In this document: positions 43,600-54,706 of the stretch, piece after piece
How the letters are laid out: each line of letters begins with the position of its first letter
Position numbering within the stretch: the first letter of the stretch is position 1
Origin: Paraspadella gotoi
Taxonomy: Eukaryota; Chaetognatha
NCBI GenBank assembly: GCA_051294375.1
Contig: CM119269.1
Span: 13,752,726-13,816,725, forward strand
DNA length: 64,000 nucleotides
Direction: 5' to 3'
Program-made: the position numbers and the translations under genes
Notes under the pieces: model-generated
The model's database searches: none
What the model saw: only the letters and a program-made list of their open reading frames with translations
What the model was told of the DNA's origin: nothing

Positions 43600-45592
43600 A
43601 CAAGTTTGAGCAAACAATGTTGGATCTGCCCACGATCATTATCGGTAATTAATTAATTCAAGTTAATTAATTGTTTAATTGATTAATAATTAATTTATTC
43701 AAGTTAATTATTTAAACAATTTGGCAATTAATTAATTAATTTGATCCGAAATGTTTGTTTTGATTGATTAATCGACTGATTAATTAATTATTGATTAATT
43801 AATTGACTAATTGATTAATTACCTGATTAATTATTTGATTAATTAATACATCTTGTATTTACATTTAAAAGAAAAAGAAAAAGAAGCATAATCAATTAGT
43901 GAAACAGGTTCTTTGTTTTTTCCATTCAAACTCATTTCCACTCAAATGATTCTATCGAAACTTGATTTCCAGTTTAATCACACACTTTTCTACGTAAATA
44001 CAAAATTTCAAGTCAATTGCCCCATCCACTTAAGAGTAATTGGCATTCCAATATAAAATATATTTTTTTGTTTTTTCCATTTAAACTCTTTTCTACTTGA
44101 ACAATTTCATCGAAACTTCATATCCAGCTCAATCACACACTTCCCTACCCATAGACAAAATTTCATTCCAATCCATCCATCCAATCACGAGTAATTGGTA
44201 TTTTTTGTTAAGGTGGGACGGACGGACGGACATTGTTTTTTTTTGCATAATTTATCATAATTCGATGTTCTGAAGTGTGTTCCGATAACCGTTAACTGTT
44301 AACGGTTATTAACGGTTAAAAATAATTTTAACTTAACCGTTAATATATTCATTTTAACGGTTAAATTCGGTTAATTTTCAAATGTGATTTTTTTCATATT
44401 TTGGTAGAAATCTTTAAATTTAAAAAAAAAACTATTTTTTTCTGTTCTCTCCTCTCCCCTTCTTACCATATTTTTACCCCTCTCTCTCTTCTCCAATTTT
44501 TTCCTGCTTTTTTCCTTTGTTATTTTCTCCTTTTTTCTATCCTCATCTCTCTCTTATTCTTCTCCCCTTTATTTACCTCCTCCTGTTTCTTTCTTTTTCT
44601 TTCTCACTTTTCCCTTTTTCTTTCCCCCTTTCTTTTTTCTCCTTTTTTCGCCCTTTGCTTTTGCCTTTTTCCTTTTTTTTGCCCTTTCATGCAATAATAT
44701 GTATTCAATTAGCTAAAAATAAATAATCCCTTCTATTTTACTTTTTCTCTCTTTTTCTTTCCCTCTTTAAAATTAACAAAGAAGCAAATGAAATAAAACC
44801 GAATGAATGAAAAAAATGAATAAAAAACCAAATAAAAAATTATTATAAAAGATTTAAAAATTAATAATAGAAGGAACGAATCTTAAAAAGACATAAAAAA
44901 AGAATAATGATGATATACTTTTTAATTAAACTGAAAAATATATTTATTAATCAATAAATATTTTGATCAATCGATAATCAACCAGTCTATCAATAAATTA
45001 AAATTTATATTTATATTTATGGTCAATGACCATTGTTCATAGTTTATGAAAGACTAACAACAGAAAACAAGCGTTTAAGAAACTAACAACTACAAAAATA
45101 ATGGGGAATAGAAAGAAGTAGAGAAAGAAAAAGAGAAAGCAAAAGAGAGAAAAGAAAAACAAAATATAGAATTAGAATTTGATGGTATCTTTCGTTTTGT
45201 TGTGTTATGATATTAGCAAAAATATTTGTTTTGTTATAACAACAATTTTATTTGACATAAGAAATAGACATGTTCGACTCTGTTTCAAGTCTTTATCAGC
45301 GCATTCAAGAGCCAGAGTTAAAGAGAAAATACCATTAAATACTTTATTTTGTTTTAAATCTTAATATTTTAAATTTAAAGTTAAATTATAAAATTAACCG
45401 ATCTTAACGGTTAACCGTTAAAAATGTTAGTTTTAACGGTTAAGCGAATTTCCTAAAAAATTAACGGTTATCGGAACTCTAGTTCTGACATGATATAAGT
45501 GAATGCCGACAGAATGACGGGGGCGGACCGACGGACCGACAAAGTGAATTATAGAGATATAGATATAGATCTGCTTTCAACAGATCCGACTT
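43600..45592 (+). mobile_element. Helentron/HINE-like element with nested hAT-like element
   Basis: The 5' end is ACAAGTTTGAGCAAACAATG, followed by TTAATTAAT microsatellite, an internal tandem block (phrases TTCCACTCAAATGATT, GAAACTTGATTTCC) and GGAC-type repeats. The 3' end has a CTGCTTTCAACAG hairpin ending in GATCCGACTT. It interrupts intron sequence that is continuous in the intact gene (ATACCAAATTGA... before, AAATTGAATAAG after). No protein is coded. 5' sub-terminal motif, microsatellite and 3' hairpin together fit Helentron-associated elements (HINEs). That assignment is inference. Confidence 0.55.
44275..45481 (+). mobile_element. Non-autonomous hAT-like element, 1.2 kb
   Basis: Ends are inverted: GTGTGTTCCGATAACCGTTA at the left and, read inward from the right, TAGAGTTCCGATAACCGTTA. 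Flanking 8-bp copies are GTTCTGAA and GTTCTGAC, one mismatch. The interrupted host sequence (TCGATGTTCTGACATGAT) is seen uninterrupted, in reverse, near 48532-48550. An 8-bp target duplication and TAGNG ends are typical of hAT elements. Many TTAACGGTTA sub-terminal repeats occur at both ends. No transposase frame is present. Confidence 0.7.
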
Positions 45593-46160
45593 AAAATTGA
45601 ATAAGTGGTAAGTAGTTATATATTCACACATTAAAAGTATATTTTTGAAAAGTGAACGAAATGAAAATAGGATGAGTCTGTATCAGATGTGTGGCTACAG
45701 AAAAGTAAAAAGTTTTAACAAAACTTGTCCAGAAAATCGATCAGTTAAGTTGGACCAAAAAAATGATAAAAATGTCTACGCGTGTAAGCGCTGCTGTAAT
45801 CACATTTTTAGGCAAATTGAACTTTTGGTCAATATAAATATCAAATTGTTTTCTAACAAATGAATGTGATAAAAAGCAGAAAGAATTAAGAGTTTAATAA
45901 AGTTTTTTCGTATCACACCAGATTTAAGTCCCTGTACAAAACAAAGTAGAATGAATTAAATAACAAACAAAGATAAAAATATCAGTTTTCCCTAATTCCT
46001 GCATGAGGAGGCCAGCTCAAAATCTTTTAAAACAATATATTTGTAAATTTGATTATTTCATACATCACACTGAATTAATTGGAAATAATTGGAACAGTGA
46101 GAATTTCTTAAGTACTTATCTCTGTCCTGTGAATTTGATTTAATTGCCATTCTTCATCAG
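45593..46160 (+). other. Duplicated intron of the glycosyltransferase-like gene, copy A
   Basis: Parallels 53985-54706 in the intact gene and 47780-48434 plus 49221-49273 in copy B. It ends with the same branch and acceptor region (TTTGATTTAATTGCCATTCT). It shows that the extra last exon was duplicated together with its intron and not by reverse transcription. Confidence 0.7.
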
Positions 46161-46409
46161 GAAGCTTTACGCGAGATTGTGTGGCCCATTGCAAAAAAAG
46201 ACATGGTTGCTCACGACAGCTACACTTGTCTTTTATTCAAAAACAAGCTGAATCGTCCATGGCCAACGCAGCGAATTCCCATAGAATTCCTTCCATATAA
46301 AAATGAATCAAACTTTGTTGGCGCCATTTGGTTCCTCTCATTAAAAGGCACTGGTGAATGTCCAAAAGAATGCCGACCAAAAAAACATCAGGATTGGCTC
46401 ATGTGTTAA
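46161..46409 (+). CDS. Extra last exon of glycosyltransferase-like gene, copy A
   Basis: A fully open 83-codon exon behind an intact acceptor (TCTTCATCAG). It encodes EALREIVWPIAKKDMVAHDS, then NRPWPTQRIP, then NFVGAIW and a CPKECRPKKHQDWLMC end. Length (249 bp), entry phase (0) and all Cys agree with 54707-54955. No first exon lies upstream within 18 kb except the broken copy at 27.4-28.1 kb. Differences from the other copies are mainly substitutions that keep the frame. It could be an orphan or an alternative 3' exon. Confidence 0.62.
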   Translation, partial: EALREIVWPIAKKDMVAHDSYTCLLFKNKLNRPWPTQRIPIEFLPYKNESNFVGAIWFLSLKGTGECPKECRPKKHQDWLMC

Positions 46410-46684
46410 GTTATATTGAACTATGGGAAGAACAAGAAACTAAAGCACATAAGTACAAGATAGGATACATGTCCTCTTGTGCCCCCTTAATTTTTTGTAT
46501 TTGATATAACAATATCAACCAAGATAAAAAAATTAAAAATTTGTTAGCCCAATTTCTCCATTCTATTTTGTTTAATGAACAATGAACAATGTTCATATTA
46601 CTTTTTTAATTGAATTAATAATAATTTATTAAATAAATATCAACCATTTTGTTCTGGCTTAATCATTCAAAACTTGAAATAATA

Positions 46685-47060
46685 GAATTTAAATATCAAA
46701 ATTATTAGCTAATTTTTATTAATTTTTCTTCTTTTTAACACGGTTCCTTTTTACATCAATTTAATCGGCACTGAGTGAACAAGAATGAGATGTCTCGGGA
46801 TACGTTTTCTGACTTTTGGGCTACACAAAAAAAGGGTAATAAAATATTTCCTAATGACAGTTTTTTTAAAAATTAATTTTAAAATTACCTATACAAAATC
46901 AATAAAGTAAAATAAAAAAAAATAAAAATGGTTGCAATTTTTTAAAAATTGAAAGTATTATGCGTTATCCATAATCTATAACCAATTTCATTTTGTTTGA
47001 GTCCTTAACCTTTATTTTATGTTTAATAGTTTATTTGTAAATAATTTTTCTTTATTAAAA
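46685..47060. other. AT-rich, no gene seen
   Basis: No repeat or exon recognised between copy A and the ORF at 47.1-47.4 kb. Confidence 0.45.
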
Positions 47061-47067
47061 TATTCTT

Positions 47068-47418
47068 TTAACTTTTTTCAAATGTTTTGCGATTACTCCT
47101 TCCTTTGTGGTAAGTCTGCAGTGCTTGGCCAGTTCTTGTGGCATGTTGAACGTGCGGGATAAAATCATCTTCTTCGGCACTGCTACCGTCATCGTTGTTT
47201 TAGAGTTTTGGCTTTGTTTTGTTTGGGTCCCGCCAATACGTCCAGTTGCCCTTGGGTGCCGGAATGGGCGGTATATTTTTCTCGGCGGGGGCGGAGTCAG
47301 AGGTGGAGGGTACGGGGTCCATTTGGGATGGCGTGGTCGTTGTTGTGCACTTTGGCTTCTCGGAGGAGTGGTGAGTCTTGCCCAGAAGTCCTGTCACCAC
47401 ATTGAAGGAAAAACTCAT
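47068..47418 (-). pseudogene. ORF with one internal stop behind a TATA box
   Basis: From an ATG at 47418 the frame encodes MSFSFNVVTGLLGKTHHSSE, a Thr/Pro/Ser-rich stretch, then KGNWTYWRDPNKTKPKL and a TAA at 47200. The same frame then continues for 43 codons (AEEDDFIPHVQHATRTG) to a second TAA at 47068. An acidic, low-complexity, readthrough-like arrangement after a TATA-driven leader could be the gag start of a degraded LTR retrotransposon. There is no zinc knuckle or protease motif to prove it. Confidence 0.35.
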
Positions 47419-47527
47419 GGATTTTTAAGACGAAATCGAATGTGATTTATTCTGAGAATAATAATAGTGATGGTGAGACAAACACAGGAGTCCAGATCAA
47501 TTCTACTGAAACTAAGGAAAGCTAGGT

Positions 47528-47536
47528 CTATTTATA
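47528..47536 (-). promoter_or_regulatory. TATA box (TATAAATAG)
   Basis: A consensus TATAAATAG on the minus strand lies about 110 bp upstream of the ATG at 47418. An initiator-like TTTCAGTAG is about 25-30 bp further downstream, and AATAAA sits before the ATG. A TATA box, start site and AATAAA this close together are typical of an LTR. Confidence 0.45.
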
Positions 47537-47732
47537 TCTAGAGAAGAGGATCAGAGGCAAGAGTGATTTTGACAGTTCCATTGATTCTGCAAGCTGATTG
47601 GTTGATGCCATTCTCTCCTTGACCAATCACGATCCAATGATTCGAAATCTGCGGATTTTATCCGATCCTCTGATCCTATTTTGATTCCGGTTCTGATTTA
47701 TATTTGATTTCCCTTTTGGTGAGGTTGAGTCT

Positions 47733-48440
47733 CCTGCGATGTTATATATAATACCAAATTGACTTTTTATCATAAAAAATTGAATAAGTGGTTAGAAGGT
47801 ATATATTCATACATTAAAAGTATATTTTTGAAAAGTAAACACAATGAAAAAAGGATGGACCTGTATCAAATGTGTGGCTGCAGAAAAGTAAAAAGTTTTA
47901 ACAAAACTCGTCCAGAAAATTGATCGGTAACGTGGGAACAAAAAAAAGATAAAAATATCTACGCGTGTAAGCGCTGCTGTGATCATATTTTTGGGCAATT
48001 TGAACTTTTGGTCAACATAAACATCCAATAGTTTTCTAACAAATGAATGTTATAAAAACCTATAACCAAAATGAATTAAGAGTTTAATAAAGTATTTTCT
48101 TATCAGATTTAAGTCCCTGTACAAAAAAAAGTAGAATGAATTGAATAACAAACAATTTTTTGAGACACAGAGTCAAAAAGAAAAATATCAGTTTTCCAAT
48201 AAAGAATTCCTTAATTTAAAAATATACCTCTGAGGCGCAATAAAATGAATCTCCTTAGGTGTCCCCCTTAGGTACAAAGGTTTTTTGGTAGTTTTCTTTT
48301 CACCCAGACACTGCCTCTTAGCAACATGAGGAGGCCAGCTCAAAATCTTTTAAAACAGTTTTGCTGCATATATTTGTAAATTTGATTTTTTCATACTTCA
48401 CACTGAATTAATTGGAATTAATTGGAACAGTGAGAATTTT
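47733..48440 (+). other. Duplicated intron of the glycosyltransferase-like gene, copy B (5' part)
   Basis: Begins at TGTTATATATAATACC, the same phrase that starts the homologous intron block at 53946. It runs to the insertion point of the element at 48441-49220, and homology resumes at TTAAGTACTTATCTCTG. The left boundary touches the LTR-like segment. Confidence 0.65.
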
Positions 48441-49220
48441 TAGTCGGATCTGCTTTCAGCAGATCCCGACTCTATAATTCACTTTGTCGGTCCGTTGGTC
48501 CGCCCCCTCAATCTTGTCGGGCATTCACTTATATCATGTCAGAACATCGAATTACGATAAATTATGCTAAAAAAAGATGTCCTCCGTCCATCCATCCGTC
48601 CGTCCCACCTTAGCAAAAAATACCAATTACTTGTGATTGGATGGATGGATTGGAGTGAAATTTTGTGTGTAGGTAGGGAAGTGTGTGATTGAGCTGGATA
48701 TGAAGTTTCGATGGAATCATCCGAGTGGAAATGAGTTTAAATGGAAAAAAACAAAAAAATATATTTCACTATTTGAACACCAATTACTCATGAGTGGATG
48801 GGGCGATTGACTTGAAATTTTGTATTTGGGTAGAAAAGTGTGTGATTAAACTGGAAATCAAGTTTCGATGGAATCGTTTGAGTGGAGATGAGTTTAAATG
48901 GAAAAAACAAAGAATCTGTTTCACGAATTGATTATGCTTCTTTTTATTTTTATTTTAAATGTAAATGCAAGATGTATTAATTAGTCAAATAATTAATTAG
49001 TTAATTAATCAATTAGTCAATTAATTAATCAATAATTAATTTATCAGTTAGTTATTCATTCAAAACAAACATTTTGGATCAAATTAATTGCATAATTGCA
49101 TAATTAATTAATTAACTTGAATAAATTAATTATTAATTAAATAATTAATTATTTATTAATTAATTAATTAATTACCAATAATGATCGTGGACAGATCCGA
49201 CATTGTTTGCTCAAACTTGT
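48441..49220 (-). mobile_element. Complete Helentron/HINE-like element, 780 bp
   Basis: Best-defined family member, inserted in reverse. Read on the minus strand it starts ACAAGTTTGAGCAAACAATG, has a TTAATTAAT array, two tandem units of about 157 bp (each with AAGTTTCGATGGAATC) and TCCGTCCATCC repeats. It ends in a hairpin (GATCTGCTGAAAGCAGATC) then CGACTA. The empty site is visible in copy A (GAGAATTTCTTAAGTAC); the filled site gains at most two T, so there is no classical target duplication. No coding capacity. Confidence 0.62.
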
Positions 49221-49273
49221 TTAAGTACTTATCTCTGTCCTGTGAATTTGATTTAATTGACCTTCTTTATCAG

Positions 49274-49522
49274 GAAGCTCTACGCGAGATAGTGTGGCCC
49301 ATTGCAAAAAAAGACATGGTCGCTCATGACAGCTACACTTGTCTTTTATTCAAAAACAAGCTGAATCGTCCATGGCCAACCCAGCGAATTCCCAGTGAAT
49401 TCCATCCATATAAAAATGAATCAAACTTTGTTGGCGCCATTTGGTTGCTCTCGTTAAAAGAAACTGGCGAATGTCCAAAAGAATGCCGACCAAAAAATCA
49501 TCAGGAGTGGCTCATGTGTTAA
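49274..49522 (+). CDS. Extra last exon of glycosyltransferase-like gene, copy B
   Basis: Open 83-codon exon behind a CTTTATCAG acceptor, same length and phase as 46161-46409 and 54707-54955. It encodes EALREIVWPIAKKDMVAHDS and ends CPKECRPKNHQEWLMC. It retains all Cys and the Trp-Pro motifs. Its intron carries the 780-bp insertion. An element 3' tail (GTCGGGATCTCCTGAAAGCA) follows at 49805-49830. Confidence 0.62.
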   Translation, partial: EALREIVWPIAKKDMVAHDSYTCLLFKNKLNRPWPTQRIPSEFHPYKNESNFVGAIWLLSLKETGECPKECRPKNHQEWLMC

Positions 49523-49787
49523 GCAGTATTGAAGTATAGGAAGAACAAGATAGGATACATGACCTCTTGTGCCCCCTTAATTTTTTGTATTTGATATAAG
49601 AATATCCACCAAGATAAAAAAATAAAAATTTGTTCCCTAAATTTTTCCATTCTATTTTGTTTAATGAACAATGAACGATGTTCATATTACTTTTTTAATT
49701 GATTTAATAATAATTAATTGAATAAATAGCAACCATTTTGTTCTGGCTTAATCGTTCAAAACGTAAAATTTAAAAAAAATAAAAACA

Positions 49788-49838
49788 AAGTGAATTATAG
49801 AGTCGGGATCTCCTGAAAGCAGATCCGACTAAAAATAA
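49788..49838 (+). mobile_element. Helentron/HINE-like 3' end, isolated
   Basis: AAGTGAATTATAGAGTCGGG followed by a CTCCTGAAAGCAGATC hairpin and CGACTA. It lies about 265 bp after copy B of the last exon. The matching 5' end in the same orientation is the one at 43600, which already has its own 3' end, so this is either a solitary tail or the end of a larger captured segment. Confidence 0.5.
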
Positions 49839-50236
49839 TAGAGAGAATACCCTTGGTAAACCTTAGTTACCCCACTTGCCGATCAAATTTTTAAACGAGG
49901 TTTTTTTTCATCTAATCTAGACATAACTATTGGTACTATTTATTTTTAATTTTTAATTGTCTTGATGCATGACGCAAAGATCACGTATGTATGCAAGTAT
50001 AAAATATCAACTTACTATCAAGTATTATATTAACTTTTTATGCAGTAATTTTTAAGTGAAGAGCATTTAAAATTAAGTAAGACCAACAGACAGACAGACT
50101 GACCATCGGACGGACCGAATAACCAATCAAAAAAAGAAATATAGAGTTGCTCTTCAAATACTTGGCACTTACAATTTTCACCAAACAACAAGGAGATTAA
50201 AAAAAATGTAATTCCCGTTGTTGAAAACGTTTTATA

Positions 50237-51172
50237 CAAGGTGACACACGACAGCCCGCCGCTAAAAAAAATTATTTGCAAACTTGTAAAAATTTTTTTC
50301 ATTTGAAAGATTTTTTCTGTAGTAAAAACCTAAATCATTTATATATTCAAATTTCATATTGATTGGTTATGATTTGACTTGGCAATGACAGGGAAAATGT
50401 TGCTTTAAAAATCGTCTTTCATTTTAAAACAAATCTTTTTTTTCAATCTTTTTGTTTAACTTTATGAACATTTTTTAAAGAACGTTTACATAAAACGGTA
50501 TCAATATTAATATATTCTGAAAGCTCATAAAAATTAGAAGAAAATGACATATTTAAAAATATTTTAAAATAAAAATAAGTTTCACCAGCTTTAGTTTAAT
50601 GAAGATAATCCAAATTGAAATAATAAAATCTTAAATTATATTTTTTCCAATATCTGATCTATTTTTACTATAATGATCTCACCAATTATTGTTTATATAG
50701 GTATCATAAAAAAGCTTAAGAAAAACTAAATTAAAATGGCTAACAATAATTTAATAATTATTCCAAAACTACTTTTTAAAAAAATTTAATTTAATAATTA
50801 TCTTAATTTTAATTACCTTTTTTTATTTAAACCTAGATGGGCTAATTTTTATATTACAGTATTTTTAATTATGTTATTCTCTTCATATTTTTAAGAGCTT
50901 TCAGAAGATATTAACATTGATACCTTTTTATATAAATATTTTTTAAAAAATGTTAAGAAAGTTGGACAAGCAAGTAGTTTTTAAATAAAAAACGATTTTG
51001 AAGGCAACTTTTCTTCGCTCATTGCAAAGTCAAATCAAAACCAATCAATATAAAATTTGGATATATAAATGATTTAGGTTTTTACTACAAAAAAATCTTT
51101 CAGATTAAAAAAGTCTTCACAAGTTTACAAATGACAATTTTTTTTAGGGGCGGGCTGTCGTGTGTCACCTTG
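50237..51172 (+). mobile_element. Tc1/mariner-like MITE with long inverted repeats
   Basis: The ends are CAAGGTGACACACGACAGCC and its reverse complement, each flanked by TA, as expected for a TA target duplication. Inverted similarity continues inward for roughly 400 bp on each side (AACCTAAATCATTTATATAT against ATATATAAATGATTTAGGTT), so the element could fold into one long hairpin. About 936 bp, no transposase. Confidence 0.72.
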
Positions 51173-51199
51173 TATTTTGTCAACAGGTAATAATATATA

Positions 51200-51755
51200 A
51201 TATGAAAAAATTAAATAGCATGTGATTAAACAAAAGTTTGTGTCTGTTTCATACAGAATTTTTAATATCAGTATCTTTTTTATTTTATCAAAAGTAAGTA
51301 AATATAGCAGTCAGTATTACTAAAAATAAAAAAGTTATAAAATTATTATAATTGAGAAGGATACAACAGACCAGTAGCTATTAAAAACATCATTAACAAT
51401 TAATTAAAAATTATGTTTATTATGCTAAAAAAAAATTCAAAGTTATAAATTTTTTCATATATTTAATTTTATAAATTATTTATTTTCTATGTCGAAACAT
51501 AATCTTAAAAAACTTATTATATTTGTATATATATCAATGTAAAAAGAAATATTTGCATTTTTATTTTTATTAATACACTTATTTTATACAAAATTTAAAT
51601 TTAAATAATATATATCAATTCAAAACATTTTTATATAACTTTTTTAATAAAATTTATTTTATAATATAAAACATAATTTGATTAGTAAAAATTTTGTAAT
51701 CCTTTCTTTTTTTGTTGTTGTTTTAGTAGATTTAAGAGATACGAAAATTTCGTGG
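51200..51755. other. AT-rich, no gene seen
   Basis: No repeat boundary or exon recognised. Confidence 0.45.
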
Positions 51756-51760
51756 AACAA

Positions 51761-52030
51761 CTGTAGTCGGGCATTGCCTAGGTTCACCTCGCCTAGAAGC
51801 ATATCACTTTAGGTTGTGACCCGGAGGCTCATTGAGTAAAGGTTTCAGTTTATAACCACTAGGTACCGGGTTCAATCCTAACCCTGGTACCAAGAAGCGT
51901 GAGGACGGCCGTAAGCCGCCTTGGGGGCATGGCAAACCCTCAAGCCTGGTTCCAAGCCCAGGGACCCGATCCATGGCTGCTAGAGGGGTTATAGAAGTTA
52001 CGGACAGTCATCATCAGCCCACGTATCCAC
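51761..52030 (+). repeat. tRNA-derived SINE, fuller copy
   Basis: GGTTCAATCC at 51869-51878 is an exact B box, and GGCTCATTGAGTAAAGG at 51825-51841 fits an A box about 45 bp upstream. The 3' part (CAAGCCTGGTTCCAAGCCCA, then CCATGGCTG and CATCAGCCCAC) recurs at 58120-58220. A shared body behind a tRNA-type promoter is the SINE pattern. Confidence 0.55.
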
Positions 52031-52170
52031 ACAAAGTTTTTATTGTGAATAAAATTTGAGCATGTTTCGACTCCGTGGAATTCGAGTCTTCATCAGCTTT
52101 GAAATCACAAACATTCACATTTCCAACTCTCTCTCTTACAAACTTAATAAAAACTTTGTTTTTCCACGAA
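52029..52170 (+). repeat. Fold-back repeat with GTTTCGACTC motif
   Basis: AAAGTTTTTATTGTGAATAA, then CATGTTTCGACTC, GAGTCTTCATCAGC, and an inverted AATAAAAACTTTG at the far side. The same words form a tighter hairpin at 56845-57005 and a fragment at about 45267-45305. Confidence 0.45.
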
Positions 52171-52932
52171 ATCTTCATATCTCTTAAAACATAATTTAAA
52201 AATTAAACAAGTAAAAACCTAGAACTGATTTAAATTTAATTTTTATTTTTATAATTTTTTTTAAAAATTGAATTTGAAATATAGTATCATAAATGGTAAG
52301 GACACTTTGAACATCTTTGACATTGTTATCTCAGAAATAAGATTTAAGAACACAGTTCCCTAAAATATGTAAAAGTTAACTGACTGTACCATTGTGACAC
52401 ACTTTCGTTAGTTTTTGTAGATAATAAATTATTATGAATTTGAGAGTACTAGTGTCATAAATGTCTGACTTAAACTCTCGTCGTAATCCGTCGATCTTAT
52501 TTCCCTTTTTTAAAAGGGTTTAAAAATATTAACAATCAATATTTTTTTACAAACAATACAGTTCATCGTTATTTCATTACTTTGTTAATCATGATTTCAT
52601 TCGTTACAGATCGCATTAATGTTAATGAGCCATCGTTGGGGTTTAGTTTTGGTTTCATATTGGTCTCGCAATCATTTATATGGTTTACGTTGTTTGGATT
52701 GAGTGGCTAAGCCGAGCTTACCTGAGAGATCATTGCTATTGCTTACCGATGCTTGCTCCATTGCTTTCTTCTAGTTCCTGTTCTATAAAGACTCGTTAAA
52801 CCCTGCAATATTGATACTCTCAGAAGGGTGAGCAAGAGACAGAAAACCCCACTCATCAATAAAAAGCGTTTAATTCTGGCTCACCTCTTACCTAGGAATC
52901 ATATAATTAGACTGACATTATCTTTTAAAACC

Positions 52933-53775
52933 ATGGAACTAAAAATAAGCCCTTGGATTGTCATATTTAATTGTGTTATAATTTTTATGATTATGTCTAC
53001 ATACTTGTACAAAACTCGTATTGAAAACTTTTCATTATCAATTATATCAAATAATTTTAAAAACCCGGCTATTTCCATAATGGATCCGTTATGTGGCTGC
53101 AGAGAAGTAATAAGTTTCAACAAAACGTCTTCAAAAAATCTATCAACATGTGGAGTTTCCGCCACCCAACGTGGCCCAGGACAGAAAATCATCTCATATT
53201 CCTTTTATGGAATCATGGAAAGCAAGTATTTTAGTGGCATCACAGAAAATGTAATGTATGTGAAGACCATGTATCCTGGATATGTGATGCGACTTTACAT
53301 GAATTGGAAAGCTGCGTCAAAAAATGAAACAACCATTTTATGTAAACTCTTTTGTGAAGAACCCATTTTAGACATTTGCGACGTTAACTCTATTAGTAAG
53401 GGAAAGTTATTTAATTTGAGTGATTTTGAAAACTTTATTAAAAAAATTTATCTTTTTTCAGCCCAATACCCAAAGCTAAAAAATAAATTTGGAATGGTTT
53501 GGCGATTCACACCAATGACGGATCCACTATGCTTACAGTTCCACAGTCGTGACTTGGATAATAACATCATTTTGAGAGAAGTGGCAGCTGTGAAGGAATG
53601 GAATGCGACTAACTATTCTTTTCATGTGATGAGGGATAACCCTGCTCACACAACTGAGATTCTAGGAGGCATGTTTGGAATAAGGATAACAGACAAAAAT
53701 ATAAAAATTATGAAAACAGCTTTTGAAAAAATGTTGGTCTATGTTGGAAATAGGAAAAACAAAGGGCTAGACCAG
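52933..53775 (+). CDS. Glycosyltransferase-like type II membrane protein, exon 1
   Basis: An ATG in an ideal context (ACCATGG) begins 281 codons that end at DQ/GTATGG in phase 0. Residues 7-26 (PWIVIFNCVIIFMIMSTYLY) form one signal-anchor, so the bulk should lie in the Golgi or ER lumen. Candidate N-glycosylation sites follow at 32, 63, 131, 161, 224 and 227. Residues 186-209 carry FGMVWRF, then FHSRDLD with DLD at 207-209, in the setting of the DxD metal and sugar-nucleotide motif of GT-A enzymes. Cys pairs are frequent. I recall similar proteins only as uncharacterised invertebrate sequences. Enzyme activity is inference; no substrate can be named. The frame is open above the ATG but without another start. 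Confidence 0.75.
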
Positions 53776-54706
53776 GTATGGTAGCACTTTGAATTTGATG
53801 GCATAATTAACTAAAATCTTTCTAGCTGTTGCATGTCGACATGGCATAAAGACGACTTTGTTATTAAATAAAAGTTATTACAGTAAATAAAATAGGTGTT
53901 GGACTATAATTTTTTTTTAAATTATATTATTATTTTTTATTTATGTTATATATAATACCAAATTGATTTTTTATCATAAAAAATTGAATAAGTGGTTAAA
54001 AGTTATGTATTCACACATTAAAAGTATATTTTTGAAAAGTAAATGAAATGAAAATAGGATGGACCTGTATCAAATGTCTGGCTGCAGAAAAGTAAAAAGT
54101 TTTAACAAAACTCGTCCAGAAAATCAATCGGTTAAGTTGGAACCATAAAATGATAAAAATGTCTACACGTGTAAGCGCTGCTGTTATCATATTTTTGGGC
54201 AATTTGAACTTTTGGTTGACATAGACGTCAAATAGTTTTCTAACAAATAAATGTGATAAAAACCTATAACCAGAAAGAATTAAAAGTTTAATAAAGTCTT
54301 TTCATATCACTCCAGATTTAAGTACCTGTACAAAACAAAGTAGAAGGAATTGAATAACAAACAATTTTTTGAGAGACTGAGTCAAAGAGAAAAATATCAG
54401 TTTTCCAATGAAAAGATACTTCTGAGGCACAATAAAATGATTTTCCTTGGGTGTCCCCCTTAGGTACAAAGGTTTTTCGGGACTTTTTCTTTTCACTCAG
54501 ACACTGCCTCTAAGCAACATGGGGAAGCCAGCTCAAAAGCTTTTAAAACAGTTTTGCTGGATATATTTGTAAATTTGATTTTTTCATACTTCACACTGAA
54601 GGCTTTTACATCACACTGAATTAATTGGAAATAATTGGAACAGTGAGAATTTCTTAAGTACTTATCTCTGTCCTGTGAATTTGATTTTATTACCATTCTT
54701 TATCAG
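53776..54706 (+). other. Intron of the glycosyltransferase-like gene
   Basis: A GTATGG donor and a pyrimidine-rich TTATCAG acceptor enclose 931 bp without element insertions. It is the reference for the interrupted copies A and B. Confidence 0.7.

Noticed and set aside
49181-49273. Coding extension upstream of the copy B last exon
   Set aside because: The frame passes through the end of the inserted element and the acceptor region. It is open by chance.
50030-50302. 90-codon minus-strand frame
   Set aside because: It crosses the boundary of the Tc1/mariner-like MITE and has no coding features.
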